Origin: a virus
Reading direction: 5' to 3' (one strand)
Length of the DNA stretch: 23,360 nucleotides
Virus record (IMG/VR): IMGVR_UViG_3300036832_000500
Span: 1 to 23,360 of that record
Translations under genes and position numbers: made by a program
Notes under the pieces: model-generated
Told to the model about the DNA's origin: nothing
The model's database searches: none
What the model saw: only the letters and a program-made list of their open reading frames with translations
Shown here: positions 1 through 7,949 of the stretch, piece by piece
How the letters are laid out: each line of letters starts with the position of its first letter
Numbering within the stretch: the stretch's first letter is position 1

Positions 1-267
1 CGTCGGCGTTTCGCTGACGAGTTGATTGAGTACATTGTCGAGCCAATCAACCGAGATACCGGCATCGGTCGCGATGCGATAACACGTCATTAGCCGATAG
101 GCGAACGTGCCGTCGAGAAGATACCTGTTGAGATTCGCTTGTATGTCGCCGACCGCGAGACGCAACAGTGAGGCCGAACGCCCGACGCCGCTGCCAAAGC
201 TTTTCAACACGTTGGTCGAGCGGAAAACGATACCTTGAAGCTCGGTGAGGACTTTTCTCGTTGCCAT
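1..267 (-). CDS. Partial tail/baseplate gene following the gpN-like protein (5' end only)
   Basis: An open frame starts at an ATG (265-267) two bases after the stop of the gpN-like gene and runs off the left edge without a stop, giving 89 residues beginning MATRKVLTE. The visible part is mostly helical, with Leu/Ala-rich stretches and no signal peptide or catalytic motif. In Mu-like phages the DNA-circularisation protein gpN is about 490 residues, whereas the gene upstream here is only 184. This partial frame may therefore be the detached C-terminal part of a split gpN, or simply the next baseplate gene. No strong Shine-Dalgarno is visible, which fits translational coupling to the gene in front. 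The frame is convincing because it is open, correctly placed and tightly spaced; the function is inference. Confidence 0.7.
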   Translation of the reverse strand, partial: MATRKVLTELQGIVFRSTNVLKSFGSGVGRSASLLRLAVGDIQANLNRYLLDGTFAYRLMTCYRIATDAGISVDWLDNVLNQLVSETPT

Positions 268-269
268 GG

Positions 270-824
270 TTATGCGTGCCCTATGCCGCCTTGACCGAGA
301 GGCGCCCCGCCGGCGAGCACGCCGGTCGAACTATTGATCGAAGCGACGCCTTGATTTTCGGCCGCGCCGGCTTGGCTCGTGAGATTGCCGGCCGCATCGC
401 CCATCGCCTGCATCGCCGGCGCGCCAGCCTCGACGAATTGCATGTCATATTCGAAATACCCGCCGCGCTCGCGCTGATCGCGATAGGACCAGCGCTCACA
501 CATCACGAGCATTGTGCCGAGCAATGGATGTTGCAATAGGCCCGCATCATCGGCATCGAGCGCGCTGTTGAGCGCCGCAACCTGGGTGAGAATGTTGCCG
601 GGAAAACCGTGATCGCCATGGATGACATAGCCGGTGAAACTCCAACGGCTTGCATCACGGCCCATATCTTCGGCATAGGGAATATTGCGCTTGGGATATT
701 GATGGACGACGGTGCGGCGGCCGCCTGCCCGTGTACTCGTCTCGACATGAAACAGCGCGTTGCGGAAGCTCGCTGGCAAAAGGCTGTCACGCCATGGATT
801 GTGAATATCGCTGATACCGGCCAA
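270..824 (-). CDS. DNA circularisation protein, N-terminal domain (Mu gpN-like), TTG start
   Basis: The protein is 184 residues and matches the DNA_circ_N type domain of Mu-like gpN. It opens with an IHNPWRDSL stretch, then an ASFRNALFHVE segment, a GGRRTVVHQYPKR segment and a YVIHGD segment. A stretch reading LLQHPLLG follows, as is usual for this family, in which the protein is a tail/baseplate hub-associated component injected or needed for DNA circularisation. An upstream ATG at 905 would add 27 residues inside the tape-measure gene. I prefer the TTG at 822-824 because a perfect GGAGGAG sits just upstream and the tape-measure stop lies between them, so translation is coupled. It is far shorter than Mu gpN. 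The last 50 residues are Ala/Gly-rich, suggesting that the C-terminal half is missing or encoded separately by the next frame. Confidence 0.8.
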   Translation of the reverse strand: MAGISDIHNPWRDSLLPASFRNALFHVETSTRAGGRRTVVHQYPKRNIPYAEDMGRDASRWSFTGYVIHGDHGFPGNILTQVAALNSALDADDAGLLQHPLLGTMLVMCERWSYRDQRERGGYFEYDMQFVEAGAPAMQAMGDAAGNLTSQAGAAENQGVASINSSTGVLAGGAPLGQGGIGHA

Positions 825-825
825 G

Positions 826-3800
826 TCACTCCTCCATGTTGTGAACGACTTCGCGCGCGACCGTCGTGGCGCCGCCGCCGAGTACGCCATCGGAGTCGTG
901 TGCAACTCTCACGCCTGGTCGGCCGCGGATACGAATGTTGAGCGCGAAATTGGTACCGTGCCGATGGCGAGCTCGCAGACTGAAACTTTCGCCGCCATCG
1001 GCTTCCTCCGGCTTATGGGTGAAAACGCCGCGCTCGAGGCGTTGCCGACGAGCTCGCGCGGCAAAACTTTCTGCCGGCTTCTCGTCCGGCATATTCGTCC
1101 AGAGGACTTTGTGGATTGATGGATCGACTTCGGTTGTCTTGGTTGGCTCGGTTGACGTGTCGCCGACTTTCTGACCGGCGGTCAGCTCCACACCGCGCGG
1201 ATGACGCGGATCGATCCCGAGCACGGTATTAGGATTGACAAGACGGCCCTGCGGATCGCGGACTTCGTAATGCAAGTGCTTGGAATACATTTCCCGGCCG
1301 CCCGGGCCGGTGCCGCCAAGAAAACCAACGACATCACCGGGCGCGACAGTTTGACCGGGCCTGAATTTGCCAAACCCGGCGAGATGCATGAATTTGACTT
1401 GGTAGCCGTTGGCGTAGCGAACGACGACGGTGTTGCCGGCAGCACTGCCCGAGGCGTAAACCCGCTCGACCGTCCCCGATAATTGAGCAATGACAGGCGA
1501 GCCGTACTTGCCTGGAATGTCGACGCCTTGATGTGCGTGGGCTCCCGGGCTTCCCGGATAGGGCCGGCGGATGTCTCCGACTTGGCCCGCGGTCGTGCCG
1601 CTAACGGGCGCGGGCCACGCGCCGCCGGTTGTCGGGACCGCAATTTTATCAGGAGGTTGCGATGCGGGGGAAACCGTCGGCGGCGCGCCTTGTTGCGGTT
1701 GCGGTTGCTGTCGAGCAGCCGCTATTGCTGCATCAGCTTGTCGCGCTCGATTTGGCGGCGGTGTACTTTGGATCGTAGAAAATCTTCGATTAAGTACTGA
1801 ACCCGGAGTAAACCCACCGTGAGTTTCCATCGACTTTTTTGAGTCCGTAACGAATTGCCTGATCGATGCGTCTACATCGAAAGCATTGTTACCCGGCACC
1901 TGCGGATGATTATATTGGAAAATTCCAAAAGATTGTTCGCGCCTGTTACTTACAGCAGTTTGTGGACGATAGTCCGACTCCGCAGCCGCAATTATCATCC
2001 CAAAGCGAGCCCACTCTTCCGCCGAACCAGTTTTGAATCCATACCTCGCACCATCCGAAGGAATGGTGCCGACCAGACCTGAATTTTTGTATGCTGTGAG
2101 CAATTTCTGATAAATGGCCGAACTGCCAGTGCCGCCCGGCAAAGGCATATTTGGATCACCCCCAGGCCCAACGGGGACGCCACCGCGCCGCCCTCCGCCG
2201 CCGGCCGCCGGAGCTCCGCCGCCGCCGCGCCGACGCGGTCCGCCACCACCGCCGCCCGCTGGCGCGCCGCCGCCGCCCGGGGCTGCCGGAGCTCCGCCGC
2301 CACCGGGGAAGCCGGGCAACGCTCCCATAGGCTGCGATAGCCGGCCCGCGACGCCGGCGAGGCCACCGGCGCCAGCGGCCGAAGTGGTGAAGCCCTGACC
2401 GGATAAATAGTCAGTCAAATCGCCGACCTGATCCGTGACCTTGCGTGCGATTTTCTGTAGGTCGCGCAGATATTCGCGATCCTGACGCAGATCGGCGACT
2501 CGGCCCGATGTCGGCCGCGCATTGACCGGTAGACGGTCGCCATCGCCCTCCCCGCGCTCGGTAGGACGCGGGCGCGGCATCGGAACGGTCGGCGCTCCCG
2601 GCTGACGCGTGCGCGGGTCGGCCCGATCCTCGGCGCCCTGGGGCGTGACGGCAACCTCGGGCAATTGGATGGCACCGCCGCCGAGATCCTCGCCGCCGCC
2701 GGCGGCACCCTGCGCCGCGACCGGTGCGAGCGCCGCGATCGTACCAATGAGCGCGAGTGCCGGCGCGAGCCTAGCAATGGCGCCGAGCGCCGAGGCAAAT
2801 GAACCGAGCCATGTAATGAACGCGACCGATGCCAGTCCTTTAAGCACGGTCGTCCATCCGCCGAGATTCTCGGTTACAAATTTGTCTATTTGCTTCAAGA
2901 TCGGCCAAAGCCGTTCGATCGCGTTGACGAACGCCGTCACGCCTCTGCCGATGCTGTCGACGAAATTACGGATATCCGCGGGTTTGAGCGTGCGCATCCA
3001 TTGCGCGAATTGATCGGCCAATTCCTTGCCCGGGCCGGCAAGATATTTCTGCGTCGCGCCGAGGAAGCTTTGGAGCGCCGGCATCAATGCCTGATTGAGC
3101 GTTACTTTTGTGTTGTACCAGGTGCGCTCGAGATTGACCCATTGCAGCATGTAATCTTTCATGTCCGCGGTCGACGCCTCGGCGACCGCGTGCAATCCGC
3201 GCAGATTGAAAATCTCGGACCATGCGACAGACGGCAAACCGAATATATTTTTGATCGAGGTTTGCGCACGCTGATCCATGCGCTGCGTGCGCTGCGCGAG
3301 AAATTCCGCCGCACGATAGATGCCGTCCGGCCCGCGCGTGATAGCGATCAGTTGATTGGCGAGCTCTTTGCCGCCGCGACCCTCCGCAAGCCGTCTGAAT
3401 TCTGCGGACTTGCCACCCTGGGTGCGCAGATTCTCGAGCGCCTGTGTCAATCGGACAACACCACCCTGCGCTTCCGATTGCGACATCCCGAGCACGCGAC
3501 CGGCATCCGTGAGCCGATGCAATTGCTCGACGGTCAGCCCGATTTCTTTTGCAGTGTAACTGAGATTGAGCGAGGTCTGTGCGAAGCCCGCCATCGCTCG
3601 CGTGGCGGCAGCGATGCCGGCGACGAGGCCGCCGCCAAGAAACGCTCCCAGGCCGGTGAGGCCGACAAAAGCAACGATCTCTTTGTTGAGATGCTCGAGC
3701 GTACCCTCGAGCTCCTTGACCGAGGCGATCGTCTTCGGAAACCGCACCGACTCGTCGCGCTGGCGCAGTTGATTGCGGATATGGTCCCATTTCGCCGACG

Positions 3801-3849
3801 CTTCGTCGGTGATCTGGACTTGAACGATCGGTGTTCGTTCTTTCGCCAT
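826..3849 (-). CDS. Second tape-measure protein with lysozyme-like and M23 peptidase domains
   Basis: A 1007-residue protein. Residues 50-270 resemble the preceding tape measure (phrases such as GFAQTSL, SYTAKEIGLT and NLERTW), with a hydrophobic glycine-rich segment near 60-85. Hydrophobic segments follow at 335-385, then a Pro/Arg-rich stretch and an extreme Gly/Ala/Pro linker at 514-567. Residues 578-690 look like a lytic transglycosylase/lysozyme fold, with candidate catalytic Glu624 in AAESDY and a SFGIFQYN motif. Residues 755-875 are an M23/LytM metallopeptidase: H773-x3-D777, H822, and H858-x-H860 are the expected zinc and catalytic residues. The protein probably spans the tail tube and opens peptidoglycan during DNA entry. 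It starts one base after the previous stop with only a weak ribosome site, so it is probably coupled. Having two tape measures side by side is unusual; this copy could instead be a tail lysin grown from a duplicated tape measure. Confidence 0.85.
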   Translation of the reverse strand: MAKERTPIVQVQITDEASAKWDHIRNQLRQRDESVRFPKTIASVKELEGTLEHLNKEIVAFVGLTGLGAFLGGGLVAGIAAATRAMAGFAQTSLNLSYTAKEIGLTVEQLHRLTDAGRVLGMSQSEAQGGVVRLTQALENLRTQGGKSAEFRRLAEGRGGKELANQLIAITRGPDGIYRAAEFLAQRTQRMDQRAQTSIKNIFGLPSVAWSEIFNLRGLHAVAEASTADMKDYMLQWVNLERTWYNTKVTLNQALMPALQSFLGATQKYLAGPGKELADQFAQWMRTLKPADIRNFVDSIGRGVTAFVNAIERLWPILKQIDKFVTENLGGWTTVLKGLASVAFITWLGSFASALGAIARLAPALALIGTIAALAPVAAQGAAGGGEDLGGGAIQLPEVAVTPQGAEDRADPRTRQPGAPTVPMPRPRPTERGEGDGDRLPVNARPTSGRVADLRQDREYLRDLQKIARKVTDQVGDLTDYLSGQGFTTSAAGAGGLAGVAGRLSQPMGALPGFPGGGGAPAAPGGGGAPAGGGGGGPRRRGGGGAPAAGGGGRRGGVPVGPGGDPNMPLPGGTGSSAIYQKLLTAYKNSGLVGTIPSDGARYGFKTGSAEEWARFGMIIAAAESDYRPQTAVSNRREQSFGIFQYNHPQVPGNNAFDVDASIRQFVTDSKKSMETHGGFTPGSVLNRRFSTIQSTPPPNRARQADAAIAAARQQPQPQQGAPPTVSPASQPPDKIAVPTTGGAWPAPVSGTTAGQVGDIRRPYPGSPGAHAHQGVDIPGKYGSPVIAQLSGTVERVYASGSAAGNTVVVRYANGYQVKFMHLAGFGKFRPGQTVAPGDVVGFLGGTGPGGREMYSKHLHYEVRDPQGRLVNPNTVLGIDPRHPRGVELTAGQKVGDTSTEPTKTTEVDPSIHKVLWTNMPDEKPAESFAARARRQRLERGVFTHKPEEADGGESFSLRARHRHGTNFALNIRIRGRPGVRVAHDSDGVLGGGATTVAREVVHNMEE
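829..835 (-). promoter_or_regulatory. Ribosome-binding site deciding the TTG start of the gpN-like gene
   Basis: GGAGGAG on the minus strand ends 4 bases before the TTG at 824 and overlaps the last codons (Met-Glu-Glu) of the upstream tape-measure gene. It is the strongest signal near this junction and is the reason for choosing the non-ATG start. Confidence 0.75.
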
Positions 3850-3850
3850 A

Positions 3851-6166
3851 TCAGGCCTGATTGAAATACGACGGCGTCGAGCGATCGCTGCCGGTGGCGG
3901 CCATCTGCGCGGTACGTTGGATGATCAGCGGCCGAAACAGATTCTCACCAACGCTGGCGTCCTTGGCCTTTTGGACGTCGCTGATATCGATATGAACGTC
4001 GGCACTGCCGCGTAGGGCCATATTCTCGCGCACCATGGCACGCCTGACCGATGGCATAGGCGCGGAAGCGGCGGCGGCGTTTCTCCCGGCAGTTTGATCA
4101 AAACCCGCACCGAGAGCGGCCGAGCCCGCCGGCGCGCTGACGCTCGCGAGCGTGCCTCTAATGATATCGCCACCGATCCCGCCTGCGCCTATCGGTGTCG
4201 TCCCCGGCAATGCGGGAGCGGGTTCATAGAACTTCTGTTGCAATCTGGCGACCGTCGCCGGCCATTCTTTATTCGTGCCCTTCGGATCGTTGGCGACCCC
4301 TGGTGGAGCATAGATGGCTCCCATACCTGCGATTGTTCCGCCGCCTTCCTTGAAAATTCGTGACTGTACTTCGCCAGCTTTGGCGATACCTTGTTCGATC
4401 GTGCCAAATTTCATGAACACTTTATTGGCCTTGCCGACGCCGGCCATCAGACCCGCGGGATTGTTGAAATCTCTTACTGCGCGCGATTTTCCGTAACCGG
4501 TTTCAAACCCGAGAATGCCCGCCATCAACGACGGCGCAAGATTATTGGCGCGGGCAGCATCGACAACAGCTTGATATTTTCCTGCGAATGCTCCGCCCCC
4601 CATCATCCGATCATAGGCGGTTTGGCTGAGATCATTCGTCCAGGTGTCAGGTTTGCCGACGCTGCTATCGACGCCGAAACCGGCCTCTCCGGGCCGGCCT
4701 TCCGGGCCGCCGGGGAGCAGATACGCATTGAGCTTCCCGAGCGAGTAATCGAGCGCCGCGAATTGCTTTGTGAGTTGCTGTTTGGTGACGCGATCCGTCG
4801 CGAGATCGGCGAGATTCTCGACGGCCGATTTTCCTTCGCCCTCGAGCCCCAGCGCGCCGGTCTTTTTGCCTTTGCCCCAAATATCGATGTTGCCGCGAAA
4901 GATGTCGCCGGGCAATTCTTTGAAAAACTCCCACCAACTTTTCGGCGCTTCACCCTTCTTTTTTTCTTCCTCGGTTCGCGTGTCAGGGAATTCGCGGCCG
5001 AGCAGCTTATAGAGCGCGTATATGAATGCGAGTTGCGGGAGGCGTCGCACGAGCAACATCAGCAGCCATCGCCACTTGCCGATAGCTGCGAGCGCAGTTG
5101 CGAGATTGCCGAGGAAGACAAGGATCTGCGACGCGATCAATATCTCGAACACCGCCGGCCACGTGATACCCATCTGTTGCACGACGGCATCTGCCGCAGT
5201 GAATGCCTTGCCAAGATCGGTAACGACGTGTTGCGTGCCCTTGACGATCTCGTCGACCTGCGTCGCAAAGCCCTCCGATCTGACCGAGACGCTGATTGAC
5301 TGAATCCATTTTTCGATATCCGCCAGAAACCTCTTGCCGGCATCCGATTGCAGATAGGTATCGATCGATCGAGTGAGCTCTGTAAATGCCGGCAACAACG
5401 CCGTGCCGATTTGCGTTTTAATGTTGCCCCAGGTGCGCTCGAGATTGATGTTAGCGATATTGTACTCGAGCATTTCCTCTTTGCTTGTATGAATGAGCGG
5501 AACAAGTTGCGGCAGAATGCGACGCAACTCAGCAGCACCTACCGTTCCGACGCCGAGGATCTTCGAGAAGTGTGCCTGCGCGCGCGCCGACATCCCGCTC
5601 ATACGATCGAGCGCGAGTTGTAATGCCTTTTCTGGCCCCTCCTGCTGATAGGACTGCATCAAGTCGTGAAATAAGCGCTGGCCGGTGCCGCGGGCGCCTT
5701 TGGCGAGCTCCTGATACAAACTCGATCTACTGCCCCGCGTGAAGGCTTCCTCGAGCGTGTTTATTGCCGCGGTTATGCCGCCGGCGGCTTCGCTTTCACT
5801 CTGCCCAACGACGCGGAGCGCATCCGTGTAGTTGTGCAGCATATCGGTCGTGACACCGAGCTCGCGCGCGGTGTAATGCATGCGCAAGCCGCTCTGCGCG
5901 AAGTCATCAAGCGCGCGCTTGGCCGCGACCATGCCGGCGACGATGCCGCCGGCACCGAGGATGCCGCTGACGCCAGTGATACTCAGTAGCGAGCGGATCT
6001 CGCGGCCGACCCGCTCGACCGTCTGCCCGAGCAGATTGAAATGCTGTACCGCGCGCCCGGTCGAGACCTGATCGAGGCGCAACAGTTTGCCAACAGCCTG
6101 CTCGGCTGCTCTCGAGATCTCGTCCCGAAGCTGTACTTTTATTTCGATGGTTTGCTGTTCTGGCAT
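3851..6166 (-). CDS. First tape-measure protein with glucosaminidase/lysozyme-like domain
   Basis: A 771-residue protein directly after the tail-assembly chaperone, the standard place for a tape measure. It starts with a charged helical region, then a Gly-rich hydrophobic segment at 62-85, long amphipathic helices to about 330, and strongly hydrophobic stretches at about 341-390 that could insert in the host membrane. Residues 528-650 resemble a glucosaminidase or lysozyme-type domain, with candidate catalytic Glu555 in GFETGYGKS followed by FNNPAGLM. The role is to set tail length during assembly and to help cut the cell wall during infection. The ATG has no good Shine-Dalgarno and an 8-bp hairpin lies 12 bases upstream, so translation may depend on the chaperone frame upstream. 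The N-terminal third is paralogous to the next gene. Confidence 0.87.
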   Translation of the reverse strand: MPEQQTIEIKVQLRDEISRAAEQAVGKLLRLDQVSTGRAVQHFNLLGQTVERVGREIRSLLSITGVSGILGAGGIVAGMVAAKRALDDFAQSGLRMHYTARELGVTTDMLHNYTDALRVVGQSESEAAGGITAAINTLEEAFTRGSRSSLYQELAKGARGTGQRLFHDLMQSYQQEGPEKALQLALDRMSGMSARAQAHFSKILGVGTVGAAELRRILPQLVPLIHTSKEEMLEYNIANINLERTWGNIKTQIGTALLPAFTELTRSIDTYLQSDAGKRFLADIEKWIQSISVSVRSEGFATQVDEIVKGTQHVVTDLGKAFTAADAVVQQMGITWPAVFEILIASQILVFLGNLATALAAIGKWRWLLMLLVRRLPQLAFIYALYKLLGREFPDTRTEEEKKKGEAPKSWWEFFKELPGDIFRGNIDIWGKGKKTGALGLEGEGKSAVENLADLATDRVTKQQLTKQFAALDYSLGKLNAYLLPGGPEGRPGEAGFGVDSSVGKPDTWTNDLSQTAYDRMMGGGAFAGKYQAVVDAARANNLAPSLMAGILGFETGYGKSRAVRDFNNPAGLMAGVGKANKVFMKFGTIEQGIAKAGEVQSRIFKEGGGTIAGMGAIYAPPGVANDPKGTNKEWPATVARLQQKFYEPAPALPGTTPIGAGGIGGDIIRGTLASVSAPAGSAALGAGFDQTAGRNAAAASAPMPSVRRAMVRENMALRGSADVHIDISDVQKAKDASVGENLFRPLIIQRTAQMAATGSDRSTPSYFNQA

Positions 6167-6177
6167 CGTATATGCAA

Positions 6178-6198
6178 CCGGGCGCTATCTGCGCCCGG
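6178..6198 (-). other. Hairpin between tail chaperone and tape measure
   Basis: A perfect 8-bp inverted repeat (CCGGGCGC / GCGCCCGG) with a 5-base loop lies in the 40-base gap between the frameshifted chaperone stop (6207) and the tape-measure ATG (6166). No T-run follows on the minus strand, so it is a poor terminator. It may instead protect mRNA or tune tape-measure translation. Confidence 0.45.
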
Positions 6199-6206
6199 CT
6201 CGATCA

Positions 6207-6841
6207 TCATTCACGCATGCGCCGCATTGCTTCCTCTTCCGCATCATCCTCGTCTTGCAATCGGGTCGTCCATAGAACATCGCGACCCAACTCGCTCACT
6301 GACTTTGCGAGGAAAATTTGCGGATCAACGTGATACCTCTGGGCGAGTCTGTAGCAATTGCGGATATGGTCGTCGGGACGCCTGTTGGTCCCAGCTACAT
6401 AAAAAAACGAAAGACCTTAAACGCGATCGCGTTCCAATCTCTCGCCGCAAGCTTTTGCACGCTCGAGGGCGGAATTGCCGCCAGCCGCGAGATCATCGCG
6501 GCCATTTTCTTTTCATCGAACGAAAGCCGTGGGCGATCCAACCCGACGCCTTCGAGGGTGATCGGATTGCCGGCCTTCTCGATATCGAGGCCGGTCGGCT
6601 CGCGCCATCGCAGCACCAGGATGTCTTCGCCGTGCGCCGGGATCGGCTTTGTCAGCTTGTGCGAAAGCAGATCCTCCGGCATCTCGTCGATGGCGACCGG
6701 CGCCTCGTCGCCCTCCGCGTCGATGTCGACCGGCGGGGCATTTGGATCGAGGCTGTAATCGACCGGTGGCTCGCCCGGCATTGGCTCGCCGGGCACTACC
6801 GGAATATGCCGCGTCGCTGCATTCATCTTGTCGTCAGCCAT
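6207..6841 (-). CDS. Tail assembly chaperone, -1 frameshift product (gpGT-like)
   Basis: If ribosomes slip back one base on the seven-T run at 6401-6407, the first 147 residues of the chaperone continue into a 64-residue extension starting YVAGTNRRPDD and ending at a TGA (6207-6209), giving 211 residues. I translated the whole extension and it is open. It contains a helical FLAKSVSELGRDVLW segment like those in the T domain of other phage G/GT chaperones, and an acidic, Met/Arg-containing tail. In lambda-like phages the long form recruits tail-tube subunits to the tape measure, so both forms are needed in a fixed ratio. Position between tail tube and tape measure is exactly as expected. Frameshifting has not been measured. 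Confidence 0.82.
6375..6407 (-). promoter_or_regulatory. Programmed -1 frameshift signal: slippery T-TTT-TTT plus downstream hairpin
   Basis: In the zero frame the message reads CGT TTT TTT ATG TAG, so a seven-T heptamer sits directly before the stop. Eight bases further on, GGGAC (6388-6392) can pair with GTCCC (6375-6379) across an 8-base loop. Spacing and layout match known -1 signals in phage tail chaperone genes. Confidence 0.82.
6395..6841 (-). CDS. Tail assembly chaperone, zero-frame product (gpG-like)
   Basis: The zero frame gives 148 residues starting MADDKMNAATRH and ending FRFFM just after the slippery run. The first half is acidic and Pro-rich; the second half is helical (LAAIPPSSVQKLAARDWNAI), like the G domain of tail chaperones that bind the tape measure during assembly. 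A strong AGGAGGAGG lies 3 bases before the ATG, fitting a protein made in excess over its frameshifted form. It follows the tail-tube gene by 24 bases and precedes the tape measure. Confidence 0.85.
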   Translation of the reverse strand: MADDKMNAATRHIPVVPGEPMPGEPPVDYSLDPNAPPVDIDAEGDEAPVAIDEMPEDLLSHKLTKPIPAHGEDILVLRWREPTGLDIEKAGNPITLEGVGLDRPRLSFDEKKMAAMISRLAAIPPSSVQKLAARDWNAIAFKVFRFFM

Positions 6842-6865
6842 TGTCCTCCTCCTACTTTCAAACGA

Positions 6866-7228
6866 TTACCCGATTTCCTGACAGCTTGTGCCCTCGAAGC
6901 GCACACGGAATTGGCCCTCCCGGGTGTTGTTCTCAAACGCCGATTTGCAAGCGGCTTCTTTGAGCACGTACACCTTGCCGTTGTTGAGCTCGGCGGTGAC
7001 CGTGACGTCGACCATGGCGTCGAGCACTTCGGTCGACACCTCGGGCGTCGTTGAGACGTCGCCCTCGATCCAGGGCACACGCGGGAGCTCTTGATAGCCG
7101 TGGACGTAGTCCTGTCCGGCCAGCATCGTGCGCTCGAGCGGAGAAGCCGATACGGTAAAGTTGCCACGCAGCGGCAACTGATCACCGTTCACCTTAAAGT
7201 AAGCTGTGCCCGCGATTGCCTGCGCCAT
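6866..7228 (-). CDS. Tail tube protein (Mu gpM-like)
   Basis: A 120-residue protein that I recognise as the Mu-type tail tube family. It opens MAQAIAGTAYFKVNGDQLPL, followed by a RGNFTVS segment, an AGQDYVHGYQE segment and a VPWIEGDVS segment, then beta-rich sequence with a VTVTAELNNGKVYVL strand pair. Length matches the family (about 115-120). It forms the inner tube through which DNA passes. GGAG lies 7 bases before the ATG. In Mu-like tails the tube gene directly follows the sheath gene; here an HNH gene sits between them. Confidence 0.93.
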   Translation of the reverse strand: MAQAIAGTAYFKVNGDQLPLRGNFTVSASPLERTMLAGQDYVHGYQELPRVPWIEGDVSTTPEVSTEVLDAMVDVTVTAELNNGKVYVLKEAACKSAFENNTREGQFRVRFEGTSCQEIG

Positions 7229-7313
7229 TTGGGATCTCCATCAGTTGCGAATGACACATCTGCGGCCCTGATCCCGCGCGGGCCGTTTTGACGATCGAGG
7301 CGCGGGCCTCGTG

Positions 7314-7949
7314 TTAGGTTGGAAGTCGATTGCCTTTAATCTTGTTTGCGACTTGCGTGATCACGCGCAAATTCCAGGGCACATGAAGTCCGCACGATTG
7401 ATCACCATTCAGCGGATAATAGTGGTCTACCTCATAGTTGGTCCCGATCTTGCGGGTGAGAAAATCCGCGATCGCATAGATGCATTCGATGTGCCGCTTA
7501 TGCTCGGCGGTGAGCCAAGCAGGCACAGCATTTAATTCTATCGCTACACTTTTTGCTGCGCGCATTCGCTTGATTGCGGGATGTTGATGCTTGAATTGCC
7601 TCACGCGATCGGGGTTAGCCTTAGTCCATTCTCGTCCGCGTGCGTTGTGTTTTTCTCGTTCAATTGGATCGGCGAGCAAGCGACGTTTCGCCTCGCGTGC
7701 CCATTTTCGATTTAGTTCTTGGCCTTCCGGTGTGTCACGCGATCTTTTCGTGCTCTCGGTGGCGCGCTCAATCGCATAGTCGCGATTTTCGCTATACCAT
7801 TTCCGATAGCGCGCATTGCGACAGTTTCGGCATTCTGTTGAAAGTCCTTCCCATCCTATCGACTTCTTTTTTAGCATGACGAAATGTTCGGTTGTGGCAG
7901 GGAACAATCCGCCACAACACGAACATTGTCGAATAGCTATTATACTCAT
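7314..7949 (-). CDS. HNH endonuclease (probable free-standing homing endonuclease)
   Basis: A 211-residue protein with an N-terminal zinc-ribbon (C9-x2-C12 and C40-x2-C43), a long basic Arg/Lys/Glu helical linker, and a C-terminal HNH nuclease core: EVDHYYPL (D175, H176), GLHVPWNLRVI (N193) and NKIKGN. It would cut DNA using a metal ion. I place the start at the ATG 7947-7949, which overlaps the sheath stop as ATGA; the longer upstream frame only copies sheath sequence. Its base composition is visibly lower in GC and its codon use differs from the tail genes on both sides, suggesting recent arrival. Its position splitting the normally adjacent sheath and tube genes fits a mobile homing gene. 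A packaging role, as for HNH genes near terminases, is less likely here. Confidence 0.85.
   Translation of the reverse strand: MSIIAIRQCSCCGGLFPATTEHFVMLKKKSIGWEGLSTECRNCRNARYRKWYSENRDYAIERATESTKRSRDTPEGQELNRKWAREAKRRLLADPIEREKHNARGREWTKANPDRVRQFKHQHPAIKRMRAAKSVAIELNAVPAWLTAEHKRHIECIYAIADFLTRKIGTNYEVDHYYPLNGDQSCGLHVPWNLRVITQVANKIKGNRLPT

Noticed and set aside
2890-3864. Long plus-strand ORF (324 aa) opposite the second tape measure
   Set aside because: It is antisense to a well-supported gene, has no ribosome site or recognisable domain, and is Arg/Leu/Asp-rich as expected of a high-GC shadow frame. The same applies to plus-strand ORFs at 4391-5299, 6041-7054, 10217-11092, 18124-19230 and 18563-19585.
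7263-7311. Two short inverted repeats between HNH and tail tube as a terminator
   Set aside because: Stems are 5-6 bp, and on the minus strand neither is followed by T residues; the T-run is on the plus side, where there are no genes to terminate.
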